Shown: piece by piece, positions 21,564 through 30,438 of the stretch
How the letters are laid out: each line of letters begins with the position of its first letter
Position numbering within the stretch: position 1 is the stretch's first letter
Assembly: GCA_009829735.1 (NCBI GenBank)
Contig: CM020620.1
Span: forward strand, 28,490,951 to 28,554,950
DNA length: 64,000 bases
Source of the DNA: Pyropia yezoensis
Lineage: Eukaryota > Rhodophyta > Bangiophyceae > Bangiales > Bangiaceae
Reading direction: 5' to 3'
Made by a program: the position numbers and the translations under genes
The notes under the pieces: model-generated
Told to the model about the DNA's origin: nothing
The model's input: the letters and a program-made list of their open reading frames with translations, nothing else
The model's database searches: none

Positions 21564-22586
21564 TTAGTTACCCACCAGGCTGTTGACCGTTTCGATCAAC
21601 GCGGTAAGCGCGTGCACCTGCTCCACCACCTTCCCCTCGGAAATGAGCAACCCGACCAGCAGCAGCGACGCGTCCTTTGACGCCTCCGCCAGCACCGTCG
21701 AGGTTGGCGCGGCCATGGCGGCGGCTGCCAGCTTCTTGTCCACGTCTTGCACTTCCGCGATAAACGGCCTGACGGCCACCAGGGCGGCCTCGCCGTCAGC
21801 CAACGACATGGCGGACGGTTTGGAAAACCTCTTGAGGAGCATCACAGACATTGCGGAGAGCGGCTTGGGAAGTGACGCCTCCACAGCCCGCAGGGACGCG
21901 GCGACCGCACCCAAGGAGATGGCATCGTTCTTGAGGGTCTCCTTCTCCGTGTTGACGCCCGCCGTCAGTTCCTTCACTGATGCCACCGCATCGTCTTCAG
22001 CAACGACCAGGGCGGCGGCCGCGGCTTCCGCCTCGCTGGCATCATGGCGGGCGGCCAGCGCGCGGTTTCGCAACCGGCACTTGCGGGGGTTGAGCACACA
22101 CTCCAGCGCCTCCGTCGCTTCCCGCACCGCCGTGTGGATCTTGACGGTGGCGCGGCGGATCTCACGCCCCCGCTCGCGTACAAACTTGGCCACGTCCACC
22201 CCGGCCCGCCGCACCGCCGCCGACGCCTTGGCCACAGACCGCCGCACCTCACGGCCGGCCTCGCGGACCACCTTCGCGACACTCTCAACAACATCGGTGG
22301 CGCCCTTGCGGATGGCCCGGCCCAGGTTGCGCACCGGCCGCTCAATATTCTTTTGCCACCACGACTCGCGGACGGCGGGGGTGGCCAGGTCGTCGCCCGT
22401 GTCCAACACGGCCCGCGATAGGGGGCGGGGCGCGACGGCCATTCGGGACCAGGCAGCAGCGCCAGCGCCAGACAGGGACGCCACCGCCGCGGCGGCGGGC
22501 CTGACCAAGGCCGTGAGGCCTGCCACGCCCAGCAGGGCGGTGACGGCCACCGCGGCGGCCGCCGTCAGGGTATGGGTGCGGGTCAT
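21564..22586 (-). CDS. Ala-rich secreted protein with amphipathic helical repeats (paralogue of 33527-34375)
   Basis: 340 aa from an ATG at 22586. The N-terminus is a clear signal peptide or membrane anchor: MTRTHTLT followed by about 25 small hydrophobic residues. Residues about 75-165 are rich in Arg, Lys, Val and Ala with a roughly 11-residue helical rhythm, as in LEA- or apolipoprotein-like helices. The C-terminal half is Ala/Leu/Glu-rich and contains an LRAVEASLPKPL segment matching LEAMAGALPSPL in the gene at 33527. I do not recognise the family. The two genes point away from each other with the Harbinger element between them. One alternative is a spurious frame in GC-rich DNA, but the paired signal peptides and aligned C-terminal parts argue against that. 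Confidence 0.6.
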   Translation of the reverse strand: MTRTHTLTAAAAVAVTALLGVAGLTALVRPAAAAVASLSGAGAAAWSRMAVAPRPLSRAVLDTGDDLATPAVRESWWQKNIERPVRNLGRAIRKGATDVVESVAKVVREAGREVRRSVAKASAAVRRAGVDVAKFVRERGREIRRATVKIHTAVREATEALECVLNPRKCRLRNRALAARHDASEAEAAAAALVVAEDDAVASVKELTAGVNTEKETLKNDAISLGAVAASLRAVEASLPKPLSAMSVMLLKRFSKPSAMSLADGEAALVAVRPFIAEVQDVDKKLAAAAMAAPTSTVLAEASKDASLLLVGLLISEGKVVEQVHALTALIETVNSLVGN

Positions 22587-23833
22587 GGCGGCACGCGTTG
22601 GGGATAGACGGGGAAAAAATAACGACAGCGCGGCTGGCGGAGGCGGGCAGGGGGGGGGGGAGGGTGGGGGTCAAAGCAGCCAAGAGGGGCGAGGAGCGGC
22701 CAAGTCGGGACGGGAAGTGGAGAGCGCAACGAGTGAAAGGGCGGGTGAGGCGGGTGCGGGTGGGCGGGTGTGATTGACCTGATGGTCGAGTGGCAACCAA
22801 CCCGAAAGGGTGGGCTTGACTCTTGTACCCAACAGCAGCGGTGGCGGTGGCGCCACCCGCCGCCGCCGTCGCACCCCCATCGCCGGTACTGGGTGCCGCG
22901 CAACGCCCCCCCACCGTAGGCATCGGCCCCCTCTCCCCGACAGACCCCGCCGCTCGGGCTGTCGACGCCCCACCGACGGCATCGGTGGGGCTGCCCTGCG
23001 AGCGGCCACTGCACAGCCCGACAACGCCGCCTCGCATCACGGTTGGTCCACCGTCGGTAGGGCGCGTCACTCCCGCCGCCCCCCCCGCTCGGACTCCTCC
23101 GTCGCGCTTCCCCCCTCCCCTTGGTCGCCACACCATAGGGGGGAAACGGTGGCTGAAACGGTGGCAGTAGCACCTCCCCTCCCCCCCCCCGGAGGGAGGC
23201 CGCGGCGGCCCCATCTCGCGAGGTGCCCTGTTGGTCCGTTCGTGCCCCGTCATCCCAACGCCCATCTCCCCCCGCCCACCGTCAGCCCATGACGCCAGCG
23301 GTGTAGCATGGTGTCGCCACCGCCCGCTGCCGCTGCTAATACTCTACCGGGCTGTGGGGTGGCGCAGACCCGCTGGCGGCGGACGAAAACGATGGCCGCC
23401 CCTGCCGCCGGGCTGTCACGGCTGGTGGACTGGCCATGAGCAAAGAGAGGGGGCCCGGGCGGCGGCGGGCGGGGGGGGGGGGGCCGGTGGCTTCCCCCCC
23501 CCCCCCCCCCCCCCCCCCAGCACGCCCCCCACCGATGCCGTAACGGCTGGCGGTTCGCCCGCTACGAGCAGCGTCAACGATCACACGGCAGCGGCAGCAG
23601 GACCCGGGGGCGGGCGGACAGCGGCAACGGAACTGGTGGGCGGGCGGGCGGCGGGAACAGGTCACTAGCGAGAGAGCAGACGCGCGAGTGGGCAGACGGC
23701 AAACATCTCTGGTCCATGGGACAGGCCCGCCGCACCGTTGGGGCCTGGTAGCTAAGCTAGCTTCACTGGTGGCAGCGGCGGCGGCGGCACGCGCGCGCGC
23801 CGCCGCGGGCGCGGGGAGAGCGGCGCGGCCCCG
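22587..23833. other. Very GC-rich upstream region with G13 and C25 homopolymers
   Basis: 1.25 kb upstream of the minus-strand secreted gene. It contains a G13 run at 23471-23483 followed by a C25 run at 23494-23518, able to pair as a hairpin or to form G4/i-motif structures, and an alternating CG tract near 23790-23806. Long Arg/Pro-rich frames exist on both strands but look like composition artefacts. Confidence 0.5.
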
Positions 23834-23876
23834 GCGCAGTGGATCTTAATCCATGTACCTAGAATTTCGCGCATGC
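23834..23876 (+). repeat. Left 43-bp inverted repeat
   Basis: Reads GCGCAGTGGATCTTAATCC then ATGTACCTAGAATTTCGCGC. It matches the reverse complement of 32286-32328 at all but about six positions, including an unbroken CATGTACCTAGAATT. The most likely role is the terminal inverted repeat of the Harbinger element. Confidence 0.65.
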
Positions 23877-25739
23877 GAATGCGAGCACGTGCCAGAGCGT
23901 GTTTTGGGTCTCCGTCGACCTCGGTTCCCTCTGCGAACCCCTGCTTCAAGTTCGAGAACGATCACGCATGAGACGATAAAAAACACTTGCATTGCGCACT
24001 CCCCCACATTCTGCGCGCATTCTGCCACACATCCAGCAGAAAAAAACACCCTGAGAGCGAACCCACCGTCGACGTCTCAATTCATTTCAGGTTTGCTAAC
24101 TGAACTTTCAGAGCGGCCTCTGATTGGCTGGCGCTCCTTTCCGACCCCGTTCCGACCACGCCCGACAGAGCAGGCCTAAAACGCCCGTGGAGTTAGGTAG
24201 ATCGGTGCTGACACGCTGTCATGAAATAGGGGCGGATTGTCTGGCGATCGCTGGGTGGAGGCGTTCCGAGGATCGCTATATTTGCAATGTGGGTGTGACG
24301 GATCAGTCAATCCCCAGGCCAACCCGGCGGAAGTCGGTCGGCATGGCGGCAAACATGCAGTCAATGTCGTGGGAACGCGACCGAATCAGGTCATCTGGAA
24401 CAATCATGTCTGTTTTGGACCCGCCACGCATACTTCCGTGTACAAATGGTTCGATTGTTTCGCTGCCAGCCACTTTGGGCCGCCACCACGAGCTGTATGC
24501 GGCGAACGACAGCCGCGGATTCGACGGGCCTCGCCCGTCCGTGTCTGACCTTCCTTCAGGGGCTGGAAGGTGCCCATCACGTACCGCGTGTCTCTTCGCA
24601 GGGGGGGCTCGTTGCCAAACAGTTGACAGGTCCTGCGTGTGGGGGGAGGGGGGCCCAGCCGGATGGGGTGGCGTGGGAAGGGCGTGTTCGACTACTCACG
24701 TCGCGGGGATGCTGTGGGCACACCCCCCCGTGGCGGATGGTCGCTTCCTTTGAGGGTGGCACATGACCATCCATTGACACACCCCACTGGCGGCCGACGC
24801 GAGGGCGCGCGCCTCGACGCGCGCCCACGTCGACCCTGCGCCCCCCCACTCCCCCACCCCTCCCAGGCGTTCGGAACGGCATTGGTGGGTGCTGCTCCTG
24901 AGAAGCGCCACGTGAGTGGCGCGGCGTTGGGATAGGGTGACCCTTGTGCGAGGATCACACGGATGAAGCCGTGGCAGGGGGGCACGCTCTCTCTTTTGGG
25001 GCCACGCGGACCGCGCGTGAGGCTCCCGCGCGAGCGCCGCGCAGGGGACGACGCGAACCCCGTCGGTGGACACCCCCCCCGTGTGGCTGATGAGTGGTGC
25101 CACCGCGCTGTTCAGGTGGCGTGAGCCCCCCTCTGTGCACCAGTCGACTGTCCACACCGCAAAAGTGGTGATTGGGGCGCCACCCGAGCTCTGGGGCGTG
25201 CCCTTGCGCGAGGGGACGCGCAGGGGAACGCCACGGCGTGTGTTTATTGGTGTCCCTGGGCACAAAAGCCCGAAGGGGGGGGCGGCGCCGTGTGCCACCT
25301 CCCCCTTGCTGTGGTCCCATCTTCAGGCGTCCAAGGTGCCGTTCTGCGCCAGCGTGCGGCGGCCCGTCGTGGGTGGGTGCTGTGCACCCCCCCCCTGTCG
25401 ACGACCCATCTGGACGGGTATCACTTGCGCGCGCGCGCGCCAGCGTGGGGCGGCCCGTCGTGGGTGGGTGCTGTGCGCCCCCCCCCTGTCGACGACCCAT
25501 CTGGACGGGTATCACTTGCGCGCGCGCGCGCTTTCCTTGCCGCACCGTCGTCGCACCGTCGTCGTCTTCGCGCCACGGTCCCCCCCACCCCTCTTCCTTT
25601 ACCACTTGCGGGCCCCTTCGCTTCATTTGCGCGCCCTCCTTGGCATTGGTTTGGGCGCGCTTTCCCCCTCCCCCTCCTCATCACCATCACGGGGAGACTG
25701 CCCCGTCAAGTGTGAGCCTCATCCCTCGACGCACCTGCC
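23877..25739. other. 5' region of the Harbinger element, no secure gene
   Basis: 1.9 kb between the left repeat and the first ORF. Apart from the 91-bp tandem duplication listed separately there are only overlapping Arg/Pro-rich frames on both strands that look compositional. It may hold promoter sequence for the Myb-like gene. Confidence 0.4.
25349..25530. repeat. 91-bp unit in two tandem copies, each ending in (CG)n
   Basis: Units 25349-25439 and 25440-25530 are nearly identical. Each contains GTCGACGACCCATCTGGACG and ends in a run of about seven CG dinucleotides, which could adopt Z-DNA. It lies 0.2 kb upstream of the first Harbinger ORF. Confidence 0.8.
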
Positions 25740-26603
25740 ATGGACGGGCGCGGCGGGCTGCCGCCGCGGGCCCCCCCCCCCCGCCCTTTCCGGCACGCAC
25801 CGCCTGAACAGGTGGGCGGTGGGTACGGGCCGCCGCGGGGGGGCGGTGGGTACAGCGACGGCCCGCCGCGGGGCGGGGGTTGGTACGGCGACGGGCCGCC
25901 GCGTGGTGGCCGCGGCGATTGGGAAGGCCCCTCGCAGCGGGGCGGCTACGGCAGCCGGGACGCCGCCCCGTCGTACGACCAGGCGCCCTTGTACGGCCCA
26001 TCGCGGCGCGCGGCAGACTGGGAGGGCCTGTCGCCGCAGCGCCAAGGGGGGGGCCATTGGAAGCCGTCGTCCCCATCCACCCAGGACGGCCGATGGCGAG
26101 GAGCTGCACCAGTACTTCAGCAGCAGCGGGGCGGCTACCCGTCAACCCAACAGCCGGCTCATCTACCCCAGCCCCCTCCACACCAGCCGACCCCTCCCTC
26201 GCACGTCACACCCTGCCCACCTACCTGCCCGTGCCCATCCTGCCCATACACATCAAGACCGTCACGCCCATCAACGTCAACGCCACCGGCACCCCCCAAG
26301 CTGGTGACGCCTACCAAGTACCGGGTCCAGTGGGGGCGACCCACCCTCAAGAGCAAGCTCAAGCGCATCCGGGAGGCCGAGCGGCTGGCGCGCCAGATTG
26401 CCTTCTTCCAACCACCTCAAGACTCATCGGGTACGAGCCCAAGCGCAACGACGTCAACATGTCAAGCAGCTCCTCCGCCGGCGGCGACCCTGCCATCGTC
26501 GCCGCAACGGCCGCCTTCAACGCAGCCAACGAGCGCGCCCGTCGGGTCGGGGAGGCCGCCGGACGCTCCGCACGAGCAGCGGTCGGCAGCGGCAAGCGAG
26601 TGA
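25740..26603 (+). CDS. Possible RGG-rich protein ORF upstream of and overlapping the Myb-like gene
   Basis: 287 aa from an ATG in good context (GCCATGGAC). Residues 1-110 are rich in Gly, Arg, Pro and Tyr, with repeated PPRGGG-type units like an RGG RNA-binding or low-complexity domain. A Pro/Ser/Thr-rich stretch and a basic helix (LKSKLKRIREAERLARQ, near 26355) follow. It overlaps the start of the Myb-like frame by 145 nt in another phase. It could be a third transposon gene, an N-terminal exon of the Myb-like protein, or one gene split by a sequencing frame error. After about 26430 the frame becomes Pro/Ser-rich and less convincing. Confidence 0.4.
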   Translation: MDGRGGLPPRAPPPRPFRHAPPEQVGGGYGPPRGGGGYSDGPPRGGGWYGDGPPRGGRGDWEGPSQRGGYGSRDAAPSYDQAPLYGPSRRAADWEGLSPQRQGGGHWKPSSPSTQDGRWRGAAPVLQQQRGGYPSTQQPAHLPQPPPHQPTPPSHVTPCPPTCPCPSCPYTSRPSRPSTSTPPAPPKLVTPTKYRVQWGRPTLKSKLKRIREAERLARQIAFFQPPQDSSGTSPSATTSTCQAAPPPAATLPSSPQRPPSTQPTSAPVGSGRPPDAPHEQRSAAASE

Positions 26604-28009
26604 CTGCCCCCATCCCTCATGGAAGCTCCCTTCCCGCTGGTCGCACTGGTCGGGCTGCTGCACCTTCTCGCAAAGCGCCACGCGCCCCCACTCGTTGTGG
26701 CCCTTCTATCGGTTCCCCTGGAAGTGATCCTACCCCGCCTGGCGGCGCGCCCTCCGCCGACGGTGGCCGAGGCATGGGCTGGACGGACACTGAGCGAGTC
26801 GTGCTCAGCCGCGCAGCCCTCAAGATCATGTCTGATGCCGTCACCGGGACGGACCAGTCTGGCAAGGTTTTCTACGGTCGCGTTGCCGACACCTTCCGCG
26901 AGGATATCAGCCACATCATTACCGGTACGCCGAAACGCAGCACGTCGGCCATCACCAAAGAGTTTCGTGACAACATTAGCAAGCAGGCCCAGCGATTTGC
27001 CTCATCCTGGAGCTACATCAAGCATGCGCAGCTGACTGGCAACCCGGGGGAGGAGGACCTCATCCGCGGGGCTGTGGCGCACTACAACGGCAAAAGGGAC
27101 TGGTATGCGGCGGTGCGCGGAGCAGTCGACGTCAACAACAAGCCCGTCGAGGGCAAGTGTCGGATCCTTCCCTGCTGGCGTGTGCTCCGGACCGTCGATA
27201 AGTACAGTGGGGCGGCGTACGACATGGCCGCCGGCAAGCTGGGCGATGACGATTTCCTTCTTGACGATGCGGGCCAGCCCATCCTCGGCAAGCGCGACGG
27301 GTCGGTGTCGGACTTCCAGGTGCCGCCCGGCGGCACCAAGGCCGCCAAAACCACGCGCGCTGCGGCCGCTGCCCTAATGCGCGAGTGCTCTGCCAACACC
27401 AAGGCATTGACCAGCATTGGGGAGACGGCCAAGATGCGCATGCAGGTCGCCTTCATGAGCGACCCCGCCATCCGTGACACGACGGAGGGGCGCCGCTTCC
27501 ACGAGAACCTTCTTAACCGCATCATGGAGCAGAGCGACGCGGAGGAGGCGCGGCGCAAGGCGGGCACATCTACCCTCATGCCACCGCGTATTTTGGCTTC
27601 CCCTGGGCCATCTACCGGCACTCCTTCCTGGGGATCTGGCCCTCCGCCGCCGTCACCGCCGCACGCACCTGTTGCCGTAATGGAGGAGAGTGACATGAAC
27701 CCGGTGGTCTCTCTCTCTCGCGGAGAGAAGGCGCAGCTGACCAAGGCCAACAACTTCCATGCGGTTGCGTCCAATTTGGCGGTGCACATGATTGAGAGTA
27801 CGCCCAGCCCCCCGCCGGGGCCATCTGACGAGCAGGAGGAAGCGGACGTGGACCGGGACATTGCGCGGGACGTGGAGAAGGACGTGGAGGACCTGGAGGA
27901 GGAGGACCTGGAGGACGGGGACGACAATGGCGGCCCGTGGGCTGCAGAGCTTGAACAAACCAAGGCCGACGACGAAGACGCTGATGATTTTGGCGAGGAG
28001 GAGGCTTGA
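26459..28009 (+). CDS. Harbinger Myb/SANT-like accessory protein, 516 aa
   Basis: In PIF/Harbinger elements this second protein binds DNA and escorts the transposase into the nucleus. I chose the ATG at 26459 (MSSSSSAGGD); the frame is open further upstream. After an Ala/Ser/Pro-rich region, residues about 107-190 form the Myb-like/trihelix domain (GWTDTERVVL...FYGRVADTF...RSTSAITKEFRDNI...FASSWSYIK). A cysteine/tryptophan segment (ILPCWRVLR, about 236) and PPGGTKAAK (about 290) follow, as in the NAM-associated C-terminal region of these proteins. The C-terminus is a long acidic Asp/Glu-rich helix with VDRDIARDVEKDVEDLEEE. Intact. It converges on the transposase gene, with 773 bp between the stops. 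Confidence 0.75.
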   Translation: MSSSSSAGGDPAIVAATAAFNAANERARRVGEAAGRSARAAVGSGKRVTAPIPHGSSLPAGRTGRAAAPSRKAPRAPTRCGPSIGSPGSDPTPPGGAPSADGGRGMGWTDTERVVLSRAALKIMSDAVTGTDQSGKVFYGRVADTFREDISHIITGTPKRSTSAITKEFRDNISKQAQRFASSWSYIKHAQLTGNPGEEDLIRGAVAHYNGKRDWYAAVRGAVDVNNKPVEGKCRILPCWRVLRTVDKYSGAAYDMAAGKLGDDDFLLDDAGQPILGKRDGSVSDFQVPPGGTKAAKTTRAAAAALMRECSANTKALTSIGETAKMRMQVAFMSDPAIRDTTEGRRFHENLLNRIMEQSDAEEARRKAGTSTLMPPRILASPGPSTGTPSWGSGPPPPSPPHAPVAVMEESDMNPVVSLSRGEKAQLTKANNFHAVASNLAVHMIESTPSPPPGPSDEQEEADVDRDIARDVEKDVEDLEEEDLEDGDDNGGPWAAELEQTKADDEDADDFGEEEA

Positions 28010-28348
28010 TGCACCTCGACTCATCTACTCTGCAGTTTTGTCCCATCCCTTGCTTGCATCTTTGTGACCGTCTGAGACCCTTTTGATATGCGTGTGCCCG
28101 CCCCATCCTTGTGCTTTGTTTGTATGCGTGTACCCGCCTCATCCTAGTGCTATGTTCCTTTTCTGCGCTGCACTTCATAGTCGTGTGCTTTTCTTTCGCG
28201 TGCGTAGAACGGCAGCAAAGGTTTTTTTTTGGCTGTGGCTGCTTCATCCAGAAGTGACCACAGTCTTTTTTTTCCTTGGAACATGCAAAGAGCCCTCAGC
28301 CTGAACATCTCGCCTGAACCCCTCGGGCGTCACCGGGTGGCAGTAAAG

Positions 28349-28398
28349 CACACAGCTGCACCCAACGTCCCCACACACAGCTGCACCCAACATTCCCG
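28349..28398. repeat. 25-bp direct repeat, two copies
   Basis: CACACAGCTGCACCCAAC occurs at 28349 and again at 28374 with a similar CC-rich spacer. Confidence 0.75.
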
Positions 28399-28698
28399 CG
28401 ACGCTCCTCGAGAGGGCTTCTTAGAGATTTGCGCTCTGGGGGGGGGAGCTCCTTCCCCACAAAACGCAGCGGCGGCAGCGCCATCGTCACAGCCAGGAGA
28501 GGACAGGATGGCTCTCTTGCTGGCGTGGGCGCGGTTTGAGACTCCCCTACCCTTCTGTGGCATTGCAGTGGCTCTAGCAGAGGATGGGGCTTCGATCACG
28601 TAGGCGTGTGCTTTGAGTCTCTGCATTGACGCCTCAGGGAGAATGGATATGGCGGCTATGATGGCCTACACACAAGCAATAGGCACAGCGTGTCAAGG

Positions 28699-28754
28699 AA
28701 AAAAAAAAAGCAGGCGTCCACCCTTGCAAAGGGTAAACGCCAGCAAAAAAAAAA
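28699..28754. other. Hairpin flanked by A-tracts in the convergent spacer
   Basis: A stem-loop at 28713-28741 (arms GGCGT...ACCCTT and AAGGGT...ACGCC) is flanked by A runs of about ten on both sides. On the minus strand these are T-tracts. It lies 30-70 bases downstream of the transposase stop codon region and may help end transcripts from one or both genes; that is inference. Confidence 0.4.
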
Positions 28755-28782
28755 CCTTTACGATGGCACCCCTCACTATGTG

Positions 28783-30438
28783 CTACAGATACGGCTGGAG
28801 GAAGGCAGCGCGGTCTTCCCATATATGAGCGGCCAAGTCGTCCCTCAGTGCCGCAAACTCATCCGCGTCTGTTGCCTCCGCGCGTGCCCGCAGCTCAAAG
28901 AGGAACGAGCCCACAGGCGGGTCTTGGGCTGGACTAACAGCGGGAAGCGGACCCTCGCCACCACCGCCACCAGGGGCAGGGCCGCCACCCCCCGCCGCCG
29001 GTCCGCCACCACGGGCAGGGCCGCCACCCCCCGCCGCTGATCCGCCACCGCCGCCGTCCCCACGTCCGCCGGCGGCAGGGCCGCCAGCCCCCGCCGCCGG
29101 TCCGCCACCGCCGCCACCGCCTCCGTGTCCACAGGCGGCAGGGCCGCCACCCCCTGCCGCTGATCCGCCACCGCCGCCGTCTCCACGTCCGCCGGCGGCA
29201 GGGCCGCCACCCATCGCCGCCGGTCCGCCATCTGGGCCGGCGGCGCCACCACCTCCACCAGCAGGAGCGCCATGGTCCCGGCCAGTGCGCCGACGAGACA
29301 AGAAACTCCCGCGCCGCTGCTCCACCGTCATGTTGTGTAAGATGGCAACGGCCTTGCCTGCGAGGATGATGCGCCGCACCGACCGAAACCGTGCAGGGTG
29401 AAGGGCCACGTGGAAACGGGCCGTCAAAACGGCGTAAAGGCGCTCTACGTCCTTGCGTAGAGCCTCCTGAAGCCGGTTGTACGTACGGTCCTGCGGCGTC
29501 TGCGGCGTGGCGAAGGGTGTGGCAAAAAAGGCGTATTGAGGATAAATACCGTCGGCGAGGTAGTAAAGGAGCGAGCGTGTGCGACCGTTGAGTGTGTAGT
29601 CGAAGGTTCGCGGCGGCCACACGCCGGAAATGACGTCAAAGTAAAGAGGAGATTGGCGCAGCACATTCAGATCATTGTTGCTCCCCGGCGTGCCAATGAA
29701 AAAATGCCAGATGAAGAGGTCCTCGTCGCATACGGTTTCCATGACGATGGAGCGCTTCTTCTTGTAGCCCTGGTACATACCAGCGTGCGCGCGAGGGCAG
29801 TTGCGCCACGTCCAATGCGAGCAGTCGATGGAGCCCATGCACCCCGGCATCCCTCGCTCCGCGTTCCGTTTCAAGATGATGGCGAGCTCCTCATTGTTGG
29901 GGCGGCGGAGGTAGATGTGCTCGTAGGTGTCCACAATGAAGTCAATAAAGCTCTTGGTGGCCTTCTCAATCGTACTGCGAGAGAGGCGGACGTACTCGTC
30001 GGTGCGGTCATACGCCTCCCCGTACGCGAGGACGCGAAAGGCCGCCACCAGCTTCTGGAGAGGATGAGACTGCGGGCGTCCCGTGGCATTGATGGTCTGC
30101 TGCCACCCGGGCTCGTCCTTGATGTCCTTGTAGATGCGATCGAAGACAACCCGCGGCACACGAAAGCGGCGCTCGAAGTCCTTCTCGTCGTACACAGGAG
30201 GGTTGCCATTGAGTCCAAAGTAATCACGTAGGGTGTTGTCCACTCCGACAGAGAAGTCGCGGTTCTTGTTGGGCCGTCGGCCAGGAAGGGACCCGGGATA
30301 ACGCTTCTCCTCCTCGGGGGGTGCGTCGTCCTCGTCCTCGTCAGATGGTGCCATGGCGCGCCGCATCGCCAGCGCATTGCTGGCACCGAGCATGGCGTAC
30401 GTGTCCAAGCCGTCGCCGCTGTCCTGGCCCAGGTCCAT
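28783..30438 (-). CDS. PIF/Harbinger DDE transposase (plant_tran type), 551 aa
   Basis: Cuts and pastes the element. The start is the ATG at 30438 (GCCATGGACC, MDLGQDSGDG); the frame is open upstream but there it is GC-rich low complexity. Residues 30-45 are acidic. A helix-turn-helix-like region lies at about 128-172. The catalytic core has D205 (GSIDCSHW), D296 (LADGIYPQY) and E332 (DVERLYAVL), with the family signature WHFFIGTPGSNNDLNVL between the first two. Residues about 388-510 are an unusual Gly/Ala/Pro-rich tandem repeat not normally part of the family, followed by a short helical tail ending FLQPYL. All three catalytic residues are present, so the gene looks functional. Confidence 0.85.
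   Translation of the reverse strand: MDLGQDSGDGLDTYAMLGASNALAMRRAMAPSDEDEDDAPPEEEKRYPGSLPGRRPNKNRDFSVGVDNTLRDYFGLNGNPPVYDEKDFERRFRVPRVVFDRIYKDIKDEPGWQQTINATGRPQSHPLQKLVAAFRVLAYGEAYDRTDEYVRLSRSTIEKATKSFIDFIVDTYEHIYLRRPNNEELAIILKRNAERGMPGCMGSIDCSHWTWRNCPRAHAGMYQGYKKKRSIVMETVCDEDLFIWHFFIGTPGSNNDLNVLRQSPLYFDVISGVWPPRTFDYTLNGRTRSLLYYLADGIYPQYAFFATPFATPQTPQDRTYNRLQEALRKDVERLYAVLTARFHVALHPARFRSVRRIILAGKAVAILHNMTVEQRRGSFLSRRRTGRDHGAPAGGGGGAAGPDGGPAAMGGGPAAGGRGDGGGGGSAAGGGGPAACGHGGGGGGGGPAAGAGGPAAGGRGDGGGGGSAAGGGGPARGGGPAAGGGGPAPGGGGGEGPLPAVSPAQDPPVGSFLFELRARAEATDADEFAALRDDLAAHIWEDRAAFLQPYL
28960..29270. repeat. GC-rich minisatellite inside the transposase 3' end
   Basis: Degenerate tandem units built from CCGCCACCGCCGCC and GGCAGGGCCGCCA encode repeated GGGGPAA and GGRGDGGGGGSAA blocks in the transposase C-terminus. 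The unit length varies, so this looks like slippage or unequal-exchange expansion that kept the frame. Confidence 0.7.

Larger units (their letters stand above)
28010..28782. other. Spacer between the convergent Harbinger genes
   Basis: Shared 3' flank of the Myb-like and transposase genes, with lower GC, several T and A homopolymers, a 25-bp tandem duplication and an A-tract-flanked hairpin (both listed separately). These are plausible 3'-end processing or termination signals. No gene seen. Confidence 0.5.

Noticed and set aside
22342-23292. Long Arg/Pro/Gly-rich open frames on both strands near 22.3-23.3 kb
   Set aside because: They overlap each other on opposite strands, have no domain or sensible start, and follow from the extreme GC content.
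25349-25530. CRISPR-like or satellite array
   Set aside because: Only two units with no spacers; a simple tandem duplication.
24696-25626. Two minus-strand frames of about 200 aa and a 413-aa plus-strand frame upstream of the Harbinger ORFs
   Set aside because: Mutually overlapping and compositionally biased, and they span the 91-bp tandem duplication. No motif supports any of them.
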